Origin: Pararhizobium sp. YC-54
GTDB lineage: Bacteria; Pseudomonadota; Alphaproteobacteria; Rhizobiales; Rhizobiaceae
Direction: 5' to 3'
Assembly: GCF_025847205.1 (NCBI RefSeq)
Contig: NZ_JAOYTH010000006.1
Location: 62,001 to 126,000, forward strand
DNA: 64,000 nt
Shown here one piece after another: positions 56,937-64,000 of this stretch. The notes below the pieces were generated by a model. That model was not told where the DNA came from and made no database searches. It was given only the letters and a program-made list of their open reading frames with translations. Both the position numbers and the translations under genes were made by a program. Numbering within the stretch: the stretch's first letter is position 1; every line of letters starts with the position of its first letter.

Positions 56937-57146
56937 GCCAAGTGAACAGCAAGCAAACCCACGGCGGATTTTCCGGGCGTGGCTGAAAGCCGTTCCACTT
57001 CCCCCTCAAGGGAAGGGTAAAGACATCGCGCCCCTCTCCCCACAGGAAAGGAGAGGCAGATTCACCTCTCTCTCAAGAGCGGCTAACCGCGTGACAGCCC
57101 CGCATGGATCGGCTAAACCAAACCCGCGAAACAACAGGCTTTCTTG

Positions 57147-58340
57147 ATGACCGCTATCGACCCCGTCGCCAATCTCTCCACCCTGATCCGCTGCCCTTCC
57201 GTGACCCCCGCCGAAGGCGGGGCGCTGGCTGCTCTCGAAGCGATGCTGAAGCCGCTCGGCTTTGCCGTCGACCGGGTGATGGCGACCGAAGACGGTACAC
57301 CGGATATCGAAAACCTCTACGCCCGGCTTGGCACCGGCGGCCCGCACCTGATGTTTGCCGGCCATACCGATGTCGTGCCGGTCGGCGACGAGGCCGCCTG
57401 GACGCACGGTCCGTTTTCGGCCGATATCGCCGACGGCGAGATGTACGGCCGCGGCGCCGTCGACATGAAGGGCGGCATCGCCTGCTTTGCCGCCGCCGTC
57501 GCCCGTCATATCGAAAAGCATGGGGCGCCCAAGGGCTCGATCTCGTTCCTGATCACCGGCGACGAGGAAGGCCCCGCCATCAACGGCACCACCAAACTGC
57601 TCGAATGGGCTGCCGCCAGGGGCGAGCGCTGGGATGCCTGCCTGGTTGGCGAGCCGACCAATCCGGATCATCTCGGCGACATGATCAAGATCGGCCGGCG
57701 CGGCTCCCTGTCCGGCACCGTCACCGTGCACGGCGTCCAGGGCCATGCCGCCTATCCGCATCTGGCCGACAGCCCCGTGCGCGGCATTCTTGCCCTGACG
57801 CAGGCACTGATGGACCCGCCCTTCGATGGCGGCACCGACAATTTCCAGCCGTCCAATCTCGAAGTGACGACGATCGACGTGGCCAACAAGGCGGTCAACG
57901 TCATCCCGGCCAAGGCGTCGGCAAGCTTCAACATCCGCTTCAACGACACTTGGGATGCCGGCAGCCTGAAGACGGAGATCATTGCCCGGCTCGATCGCGC
58001 CGCGACGGACAGCCCCCTTCGCCCGGGCCGCCCGCCGGTCAAGTACGATCTCGTCTGGAACGAACGGCCGAGCCATGTCTTCCTCACCCGCAACAATGCC
58101 CTGATCGCATCGCTGTCGGGTGCGGTCGAAGCCGTGACCGGCCGCGAGCCGAAGCTTTCGACCACCGGCGGAACGTCGGATGCGCGCTTCATCAAGGATT
58201 ATTGCCCGGTCGTCGAGTTCGGCCTTGTCGGCCAGACCATGCATATGGTCGACGAGCGCGTCGCCATCGCCGATCTCGAAACTCTGACGCAGATCTACGA
58301 AACCTTCATCAGCCGCTGGTTTGGCCATGCCGCAGATTGA
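57147..58340 (+). CDS. dapE: Succinyl-diaminopimelate desuccinylase
   Basis: DapE removes the succinyl group to give LL-diaminopimelate for lysine and peptidoglycan. The 397-aa M20-family di-zinc enzyme has metal motifs [28 protein letters not shown] and GEPTNPD, plus a dimerisation domain. I use ATG 57147; a TTG three bases earlier also fits. Its last 14 bases overlap the next gene. Confidence 0.96.
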   Translation: MTAIDPVANLSTLIRCPSVTPAEGGALAALEAMLKPLGFAVDRVMATEDGTPDIENLYARLGTGGPHLMFAGHTDVVPVGDEAAWTHGPFSADIADGEMYGRGAVDMKGGIACFAAAVARHIEKHGAPKGSISFLITGDEEGPAINGTTKLLEWAAARGERWDACLVGEPTNPDHLGDMIKIGRRGSLSGTVTVHGVQGHAAYPHLADSPVRGILALTQALMDPPFDGGTDNFQPSNLEVTTIDVANKAVNVIPAKASASFNIRFNDTWDAGSLKTEIIARLDRAATDSPLRPGRPPVKYDLVWNERPSHVFLTRNNALIASLSGAVEAVTGREPKLSTTGGTSDARFIKDYCPVVEFGLVGQTMHMVDERVAIADLETLTQIYETFISRWFGHAAD

Positions 58341-58923
58341 GGACATCGCTGCTTATCTGAAGGGTGTCTGGCTGCTGGTTCTGGGCGACAGGAGCGGTTT
58401 CGAATGGCTCGACATAACAGCGATCGGCGTCTGGCGCTCGTTCGCCGCCTTCCTCTGGTGCCTGCCGGCCATGGCGGTCAGTTGGGGGGCGTGGCGCCTC
58501 TACTATCTGGCGAACATGCCTATCGATAGCGGGGCGGGCCTGCTCTTCATTCTCAAGCTGTTTCTGGTCGATCTTGCCACCTGGATCCTGCCGCTGGTGC
58601 TGATGGCCGTTCTCGCCAAGCCGCTCGATTACGCCGATCATCTGGCGGTGATCATCATCGCCACCAACTGGCTCTGGGTCCCGGTTTTCTACATCATGGC
58701 GGTCCCGGCGGCGATCCGCCTCATCCTGCCCGGCAGCGAGGGGCTGACCAGCCTCTTGTCGCTGATCCTGCTGATGGCGGCTTTCACGGCTATCTTCCGG
58801 CTGATGAAGACGATTACCAGCAACCAGACGCTGCTGGCCGTGGCACTCTCGGCGCTGCTCATCCTGCCGTCCTTGATGCTTGGCGAGGGCCTGCAGCGCT
58901 ATCTCGGCCTGATGCCGGTGTGA
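58327..58923 (+). CDS. Integral membrane protein of unknown function
   Basis: The 198-aa protein has about five hydrophobic helices (residues about 35-60, 75-100, 105-125, 140-160, 170-190) and no motif I recognise. It overlaps the dapE end by 14 bases, so it is probably translated from the same message. A link to cell-wall precursor synthesis is only positional. Confidence 0.75.
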   Translation: MPQIEDIAAYLKGVWLLVLGDRSGFEWLDITAIGVWRSFAAFLWCLPAMAVSWGAWRLYYLANMPIDSGAGLLFILKLFLVDLATWILPLVLMAVLAKPLDYADHLAVIIIATNWLWVPVFYIMAVPAAIRLILPGSEGLTSLLSLILLMAAFTAIFRLMKTITSNQTLLAVALSALLILPSLMLGEGLQRYLGLMPV

Positions 58924-58935
58924 ACGCGCCGGGTT

Positions 58936-58966
58936 ATACCAAGTCTCGGTGATAGAGACCTGGTAT
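58936..58966. terminator. Bidirectional hairpin, second copy of the 4954 element
   Basis: ATACCAAGTCTC and GAGACCTGGTAT pair with one mismatch around loop GGTGATA, between two convergent genes. The core CCAAGTCTC-N7-GAGAC-TGG is shared with 4954-4990. No strong T-tract. Confidence 0.7.
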
Positions 58967-59709
58967 CAGTAATCGACCTGCATGAAATAGAGCCCGTCCG
59001 GTGGCGCGACCGGACCGCAGGCCTTGCGGTCCTTCGCCTCCAGGGCGGCGCGCACATCATCCGGCGTCCAGCGCCCGTCCCCGACCATTTTCAACGTGCC
59101 GGCAAACGAGCGTATCTGGTTGTGCAGGAAACTCTGCGCCGTCGCGCGGATTTCGATGACATCGCCACCCCGCGTCACATCGAGCCGGTCGAGTGTCCGC
59201 CAAGGGCTGTTTGCCTGGCAATGGGTGGAGCGGAACGTGGTGAAATCGTGATAACCGACCAGCATCTGGGCGGCCGCATGCATGGCCTCATGATCGAGCT
59301 TCTTCGACACCCACCAGGCACGCTTCGCCTCCAGCGCCAAGGGCGACGGCCGGGAAATGATCCGGTAGAGATAATGCCGTCTCAATGCTGAAAAGCGGGC
59401 ATCGAAATTGTCCGGCACTTGCGCCGTCTCGATGATCGACACCTGCTCGCCGGCCTGGCCGAGATAGGCGTTCAACGCATTGCGCAACGTCTCCGGCTTC
59501 CAGGCCCGCGAGAGATCCACATGCGCCACCTGACCACGGGCATGAACCCCGGAATCCGTCCGCCCCGCACCACGGATCAGAGCGGGCTCGCGGGTCAAAG
59601 CCAGGATCGCCTTTTCGACGGCACCCTGCACCGAAGGACCGTTGTCCTGCCGCTGCCAGCCGACATAATTGGAACCGTCATATTCGATCGTCATGCGGAA
59701 ACGCGGCAT
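58966..59709 (-). CDS. truA: tRNA pseudouridine(38-40) synthase
   Basis: TruA isomerises uridines 38-40 in the anticodon arm. The 247-aa protein has the catalytic Asp in [14 protein letters not shown] and the family start [14 protein letters not shown]. Its ATG shares one base with the fmt stop (TGATG), so it is translationally coupled to fmt. The stop codon touches the 58936-58966 hairpin. Confidence 0.96.
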   Translation of the reverse strand: MPRFRMTIEYDGSNYVGWQRQDNGPSVQGAVEKAILALTREPALIRGAGRTDSGVHARGQVAHVDLSRAWKPETLRNALNAYLGQAGEQVSIIETAQVPDNFDARFSALRRHYLYRIISRPSPLALEAKRAWWVSKKLDHEAMHAAAQMLVGYHDFTTFRSTHCQANSPWRTLDRLDVTRGGDVIEIRATAQSFLHNQIRSFAGTLKMVGDGRWTPDDVRAALEAKDRKACGPVAPPDGLYFMQVDY

Positions 59710-60644
59710 CAGGAAAGCCTTGTGCCGGCGGGAATGGGCGTGCCGCGCCTGAAATCATCCGCCTCGAGTACCTTGCCGCCGGCCCTCTGCAGCCGGGTCA
59801 ACCGCACCGAACCGTTGTCGCAGGCGATCGTCAGGTCATCAAACAGGACCGTGCCGGTTTCACCACCCACCCTTTCAACAACGGACGCGAGAACCTTGAC
59901 ACGCTCCATCTTGCCGCTGATTTCCAGTTCGAACCATGCGCCGGGAAAAGGCGAAAGGCCGCGAATGTGATTGTGAACCTCGGTGGCGGTCCTCTTGAAA
60001 TCGATCCGCGTCTCCGCCTTGCTGATCTTGGCCGCGTAGATCACCCCATGCCCGGCCTGCGGCGCCAGCGGCAGGTCGCCGCCATCGAGCTTGTCCATCG
60101 CCTCCGCCATCAGGCCGGCGCCCGCCATCATCAGTCTGTCATGCAGTTCGCCGGCGGTCATTTCGCTGCCGATCGCCACGACCTTGGTCAACGCCACGTC
60201 GCCGGTGTCGAGCCCCTTGTCCATTTTCATCACCATCATCCCGGTCTCATGGTCACCTGCCATGATCGCCCGCTGGATCGGTGCCGCCCCGCGCCAGCGC
60301 GGCAGAAGTGAGGCATGGCCGTTGTAGCAGCCGAGCCTCGTGCCGCTCAGAATCTCCTCCGGCAACAGCAGGCCGTAAGCCACGACGACGGCGACATCGG
60401 CGTCGAAATCGCGAAAGGTCTGGCGGTCGGCGGCGTCCTTGAAATTGACCGGCGTCAACACTTCGACGCCCAAAAGCTCCGCGGCCTGATGCACGGGCGA
60501 TTTCTGCAGGTCGAGGCCACGGCGTCCACCCGGACGCGGGGGCTGGGTGTAAACAGCAACAATCTTGTGACCGGCCTCAGCCAGCGCCGCCAATGTCGGA
60601 ACCGAAAATTCCGGCGTTCCCATGAAGATGATGCGAAGCGGCAT
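59709..60644 (-). CDS. fmt: Methionyl-tRNA formyltransferase
   Basis: Fmt formylates initiator Met-tRNA using 10-formyl-tetrahydrofolate. The 311-aa product has [15 protein letters not shown], the catalytic region [16 protein letters not shown] and a C-terminal tRNA-binding domain. I start at ATG 60644; the frame runs to 60680 without need. def, its partner, lies about 0.8 kb upstream behind a toxin-antitoxin pair. Confidence 0.95.
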   Translation of the reverse strand: MPLRIIFMGTPEFSVPTLAALAEAGHKIVAVYTQPPRPGGRRGLDLQKSPVHQAAELLGVEVLTPVNFKDAADRQTFRDFDADVAVVVAYGLLLPEEILSGTRLGCYNGHASLLPRWRGAAPIQRAIMAGDHETGMMVMKMDKGLDTGDVALTKVVAIGSEMTAGELHDRLMMAGAGLMAEAMDKLDGGDLPLAPQAGHGVIYAAKISKAETRIDFKRTATEVHNHIRGLSPFPGAWFELEISGKMERVKVLASVVERVGGETGTVLFDDLTIACDNGSVRLTRLQRAGGKVLEADDFRRGTPIPAGTRLS

Positions 60645-60666
60645 GGTGCGCGGTTCCCCGTTCTGG

Positions 60667-61089
60667 TCAGGCCTCTTCAAACGGGTTTACGAGCTTCAAA
60701 TCAAGCCCCTCGAAGTCTTTTGTGTTGCGGGTCGCAAGCGTAGCATCATGCGACAGGCAGATCGCGGCGATCATGGCGTCCTGAACCGAGATCGGGCGGC
60801 CGGCACTTTCGCGCTTCGCACGGAGTCGGCCGGTCAGCGCAGGCGTCCCGTCGCTGAAGCCTAGAATCCGACCTCGAAACTGGGTCGCCAATAGATGCTC
60901 CAGCGACCGAACATACCTGTCCGAACCTGTCCGCAGATAAAAACGCTCCGCTCCGAACGATTGCTCCATCACCACGATGGCGTTCAGATACAAATTCGAT
61001 TCAGCCTCACGCCGAAACCATACTCCGACATTCTTATCCGGGGATGATTTTACAAGTTCCGAAATGATGTTCGTATCGAGGACAATCAT
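60667..61089 (-). CDS. vapC: PIN-domain ribonuclease toxin, VapC/FitB type
   Basis: The 140-aa protein has the four acidic residues of PIN nucleases: Asp5 ([10 protein letters not shown]), Glu42 ([12 protein letters not shown]), Asp104 ([10 protein letters not shown]) and Asp125 (RNTKDFEG). VapC-type toxins cleave tRNA or rRNA until bound by VapB. Its start overlaps the antitoxin stop by four bases, the normal arrangement. It lies 22 bp upstream of fmt. Confidence 0.92.
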   Translation of the reverse strand: MIVLDTNIISELVKSSPDKNVGVWFRREAESNLYLNAIVVMEQSFGAERFYLRTGSDRYVRSLEHLLATQFRGRILGFSDGTPALTGRLRAKRESAGRPISVQDAMIAAICLSHDATLATRNTKDFEGLDLKLVNPFEEA

Positions 61090-61373
61090 TCGAGTACCGG
61101 GGCGGGGCGGCCGAAGTCCTTTTTCCGCTCCGCTTCCACCTCATCCAAAATAGCGGCAAAATCATCGCCCAATCCTTCGTCGGCTCCAAAAGTCGCACGC
61201 AGAAGATCGTAGGCAGACTGTTCCTCCACCGGCTTGATATCGCTCTCAGCAATCAGCCCCTTACGCAAAAGCTCCTTGGCTTCGTCGGAAAGACTGCGCC
61301 CGGTGCGGTCGGCCGCAGCCGCGATGTCACGCTTCAGAGCATCAGAGATATTTCGGATCAGCAGATCGCCCAT
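61086..61373 (-). CDS. vapB: FitA-type antitoxin of the VapBC module
   Basis: The 95-aa protein has an N-terminal ribbon-helix-helix DNA-binding region (LLIRNISDALKRDIAAAADR) and an acidic C terminus (DEGLGDDFAAILDEVE) that would block the toxin. GGAGG precedes ATG 61373. A palindrome lies directly upstream and is the likely autoregulatory operator. Confidence 0.9.
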   Translation of the reverse strand: MGDLLIRNISDALKRDIAAAADRTGRSLSDEAKELLRKGLIAESDIKPVEEQSAYDLLRATFGADEGLGDDFAAILDEVEAERKKDFGRPAPVLE

Positions 61374-61384
61374 GCGCAACCTCC

Positions 61385-61409
61385 ACTATGATATCAGTGA
61401 TATCTTAGT
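61385..61409. promoter_or_regulatory. Operator palindrome of the vapBC module
   Basis: GATATCAGTGATATC (61390-61404) is a perfect 7-1-7 inverted repeat; flanks ACTA/TAGT extend it to 25 bp with one mismatch. It sits 12 bases upstream of the antitoxin start, where RHH antitoxins bind to repress their own operon. Confidence 0.7.
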
Positions 61410-61438
61410 TCCAAAGGTCCCGATTTTCAATGAAAGCG

Positions 61439-61963
61439 TCAGATCGCCTTGGCGCCACGGGTCTTGGCGGCCTTGGTGAACTTGCGGATCACCATTTCAC
61501 GCTTGAGCTTGGAGATATGGTCGATGAACAGCACGCCGTTCAGATGATCGATCTCGTGTTGCAGGCAAGTCGCCAGAAGGCCGTCGGCCTTGACCGTCAG
61601 CTGCTTTCCTTCGAGATCGATATATTCGACCGTAATCGCCGCCGGCCGTTCGACCTCGGCATAGTAGTCGGGGATCGACAGGCAGCCTTCCTCGTAGACG
61701 GACCGCTCGTCGGATGTGGTCAGTATCTTCGGGTTGATGAACACCTGGGGCTGCTTTTCCTCACCGTCCTTCGACACGTCGATCACAAGCATCTGGCGCG
61801 GGATGCCGATCTGGATCGCGGCAAGGCCGATGCCTGGCGCGTCATACATCGTGTCCAGCATGTCGTTGGCCAGACGGCGGACATCGGCATCGACCGTTTC
61901 CACCGGCTTGGACAGCTGGCGCAGCACGGGATCGGGGAGAATGATGAGCGGCTTGATGGTCAT
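61439..61963 (-). CDS. def: Peptide deformylase
   Basis: Def removes the N-formyl group from new proteins. The 174-aa metalloenzyme has all three motifs: [18 protein letters not shown] (metal Cys) and QHEIDHLNG (HExxH-type). I start at ATG 61963, preceded by GGGAG. It is normally followed by fmt; here vapBC intervenes. Confidence 0.96.
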   Translation of the reverse strand: MTIKPLIILPDPVLRQLSKPVETVDADVRRLANDMLDTMYDAPGIGLAAIQIGIPRQMLVIDVSKDGEEKQPQVFINPKILTTSDERSVYEEGCLSIPDYYAEVERPAAITVEYIDLEGKQLTVKADGLLATCLQHEIDHLNGVLFIDHISKLKREMVIRKFTKAAKTRGAKAI

Positions 61964-62107
61964 CCGGCTCCCATAACCGATCTTTTGCGCCGATGGAATT
62001 CTCGTTCTCAAGATTTTTGCAGCAGATGCAGTAGTTTGTATCGATCGATTCACCAATGTTCACGCTTTGATCTGGTCACAAGCCGCGAATCCGCTTAGGT
62101 TGCGTCT

Positions 62108-63307
62108 ATGACACCGACAATTCTCACGCTCGATCAGCCGCTTTTCATTCTGGGCTCCTATCCGATAACCCTCGGCATGTGCCTGTTCGCCGCTGTCGCC
62201 ATCCTGCTGTTGACCGGCATCCCGATGGTGCTCAGACGGCGCCGGGACCGGCAATCGACTGTCGATGCCGAGCAGCGCATGACCGCGCTCCTGGCCGCGC
62301 AGACCGAGATGCAGGGCCGTATCGCGGCAATGGCCGATGTTTTTGGCGCCCGCCAGTCCGAGCTCAACCAGTCGATCAGCCAGCGGATCGACGGCATGAC
62401 GCACCGGCTCGGCACGTCGATTACCGAACAGACGAAGGCAACGCACGAAAATCTGCGCCGGCTGCAGGAGCGGCTGGCGGTGATCGACACGGCGCAAACC
62501 AATATCCAGTCGCTTGCCAAGGACATGGCGGGGCTGCAGAGCATTCTTTCCAACAAGCAGACGCGTGGCGCCTTTGGCCAGTCGCGCATGGAAACGATCA
62601 TCGCAGACGGCCTGCCGATGGGGGCCTATGCCTTCCAGACGACGCTGTCCAACGGGTCGCGGCCGGACTGCACGATCCGCATGCCGAACGGCCAGCCGGT
62701 ACTGGTCATCGATGCCAAATTTCCGCTCGAAGGCTGGAACGCCATCCGCAGCGCCGAAAACCCGGAGATGATCCGCCAGGCGCAGCAACAGTTCCGCCGC
62801 GACATGGAGGTGCATATCCGGGATGTTTCGGCAAAATACCTGATCCCCGGCGAGACCCAGGAGACGGCCTTCCTCTTCGTTCCCTCCGAATCGATCTTTG
62901 CCGAGATCCACGAGCATTTCGAAGGGATCGTCCAGAAGGCACACCGGTCGCGCATCGTCATCGTCTCGCCGTCGCTGCTGATGCTGTCGATCCAGGTTAT
63001 TCAGGCCATCCTGCGGGATGCCCGGATGCGCGAGCAGGCGCATCTGATCCAGGGCGAGGTGATCCGGCTGATGGAAGACCTGACCCGGCTCGACGACCGG
63101 GTGCGCAAGCTGCACGGCCATTTCCTCACCACGCAGAAGGATGTCGACGACATTCTGGTTTCGTCGGAAAAGCTCAAGCGGCGCGGCACACGCATCGAGG
63201 CGCTGGACCTCGAAACAGCAAACGCAGCGGCAGACGGCAAGCCGGATCAGAAATCCTTCGACACGCGTATGGGGCAATTGAAGCTGCGGGTGGTTGACGA
63301 GGACTGA
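62108..63307 (+). CDS. rmuC: DNA recombination protein RmuC
   Basis: The 399-aa protein has an N-terminal membrane helix (about residues 18-42), a coiled coil (about 55-150) and a nuclease-like RmuC domain with VLVIDAKFPLEGW and AKYLIPGETQETAFLFVPSE. RmuC limits DNA inversions at short repeats and may be an endonuclease. It is divergent from def (144-bp gap). Confidence 0.93.
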   Translation: MTPTILTLDQPLFILGSYPITLGMCLFAAVAILLLTGIPMVLRRRRDRQSTVDAEQRMTALLAAQTEMQGRIAAMADVFGARQSELNQSISQRIDGMTHRLGTSITEQTKATHENLRRLQERLAVIDTAQTNIQSLAKDMAGLQSILSNKQTRGAFGQSRMETIIADGLPMGAYAFQTTLSNGSRPDCTIRMPNGQPVLVIDAKFPLEGWNAIRSAENPEMIRQAQQQFRRDMEVHIRDVSAKYLIPGETQETAFLFVPSESIFAEIHEHFEGIVQKAHRSRIVIVSPSLLMLSIQVIQAILRDARMREQAHLIQGEVIRLMEDLTRLDDRVRKLHGHFLTTQKDVDDILVSSEKLKRRGTRIEALDLETANAAADGKPDQKSFDTRMGQLKLRVVDED

Positions 63308-63357
63308 GCCTGTCGGGCACTGTCCCTCAAAATCGCCTGCCCGGGGAGACGCTTCGC

Positions 63358-64000
63358 ATGATCACAGTTTTCGGTTCCATCAACATGGACCTGATCGCCA
63401 CCACAGCACGCCTTCCGAAGCCCGGCGAGACCGTGACCGGCACAGGCTTTTCGACCGCCGCCGGCGGCAAGGGCGCCAATCAGGCTCTGGCGGCGCGGCG
63501 GGCCGGAGCGACCGTTCGCATGGCCGGTGCGGTTGGGTCAGACAGTTTTGCCGATGGCGCATTGGCTCTGCTGAAACAGGCCGGCACAGATCTGACGCTG
63601 ACAAAAACTGTGCGCGAACCGACCGGCACCGCGCATATTCTTGTCGGCGGCGACGGCGAAAACGTCATCGTCGTCGTCGCCAGCGCCAACGGCACGGTGA
63701 GCATGGACGATGCGCAGTCCGCGGTCGAGACAATGAGCGCCGGCGATACGCTGATGCTTCAGCTCGAAATTCCGCCAGCCTCGGTGGAAAAGGCGCTCGT
63801 GGCTGCCAAAAGCAAAGGCATCACCTCGATCATCAACATTGCGCCGCTGACTTCGGACGCCGCGCGGCTTGGCCGGATGGCGGATATCGTCGTTGCCAAC
63901 GAAACGGAATTCGAGTTGCTCGCCGGCCGCGAAGGGCTTTCGGCGAGCGAGCGTGAAGAGGCGATGCGGACGCTTTCTGCGGAAACAGGCCAGACCGTCA
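63358..64000 (+). CDS. rbsK: Ribokinase (3' end outside window)
   Basis: The first 214 residues of a PfkB-family kinase are visible: ITVFGSINMDL at the start, AAGGKGANQALAARRAG (first PfkB signature) and AVGSDSFADGA. This start pattern is typical of ribokinases, which make ribose-5-phosphate. The catalytic Asp lies beyond the window. GGGGAG precedes the ATG. Confidence 0.88.
   Translation, partial: MITVFGSINMDLIATTARLPKPGETVTGTGFSTAAGGKGANQALAARRAGATVRMAGAVGSDSFADGALALLKQAGTDLTLTKTVREPTGTAHILVGGDGENVIVVVASANGTVSMDDAQSAVETMSAGDTLMLQLEIPPASVEKALVAAKSKGITSIINIAPLTSDAARLGRMADIVVANETEFELLAGREGLSASEREEAMRTLSAETGQTV

Noticed and set aside
56477..57043. Overlapping minus-strand frames upstream of dapE that could be small proteins
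   Set aside because: Several frames are open at once, none has a ribosome site or recognisable motif, and they cross hairpins and repeats.

Overview
The window is a gene-dense, GC-rich chromosomal segment of an alphaproteobacterium, almost certainly a member of the Rhizobiaceae (Rhizobium/Agrobacterium/Sinorhizobium group). The evidence is the frcB-frcC-frcA-frcK fructose transporter set with a divergent ROK regulator, the rpmH-rnpA-yidC ... engB ... argB backbone, dapD/dapE, def/fmt/truA, a chemoreceptor ending in NWEEF, and rhizobial-type palindromic intergenic repeats. All names are by motif recognition; no database search was possible.

Layout. 1-5.0 kb: the end of a glycosyltransferase, then a 1404-aa RTX protein whose gene is bracketed by two copies of the 3' end of the fructokinase gene. 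5-15 kb: frk, pyrE, a glyoxalase-fold protein, a DUF805 protein, pyrC, the frc operon and its regulator with a sugar mutarotase; import by Frc and phosphorylation by Frk form one route. 15-21 kb: a cAMP-receptor-type regulator transcribed with a membrane CHASE2 cyclase, a FecR-like exported protein, a Sel1-repeat protein and a CpdA-like metallophosphodiesterase. 21-30 kb: putA, small enzymes, tRNA-Arg(ACG) and an orphan sensor kinase. 30-42 kb: chemoreceptor, then rpmH-rnpA-yidC, interrupted by a tautomerase/LysR/exporter block, engB, a Tat-exported MsrB, a FAS1-domain protein next to a SigK/RskA pair, and argB. 42-50 kb: accessory enzymes, exporter, hydroxylase, methyltransferase, HAD nucleotidase, PepSY and DUF2946 proteins, a LOG-type protein. 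50-64 kb: dapD, a DUF805 protein, an aldo/keto reductase, AraC plus a degenerate SDR, a PhnB-like and a GreA-like protein, a long non-coding stretch, dapE, truA, fmt, a VapBC module, def, rmuC and the start of a ribokinase.

Most of the window is ordinary rhizobial chromosome. The points most worth following are the RTX gene flanked by fructokinase remnants, the clustered cAMP synthesis/sensing/degradation genes, the SigK-RskA-FAS1 locus that mirrors a mycobacterial arrangement, an SDR lacking its catalytic tyrosine beside an AraC regulator, a toxin-antitoxin pair lodged between def and fmt, and an unexplained structured region upstream of dapE.
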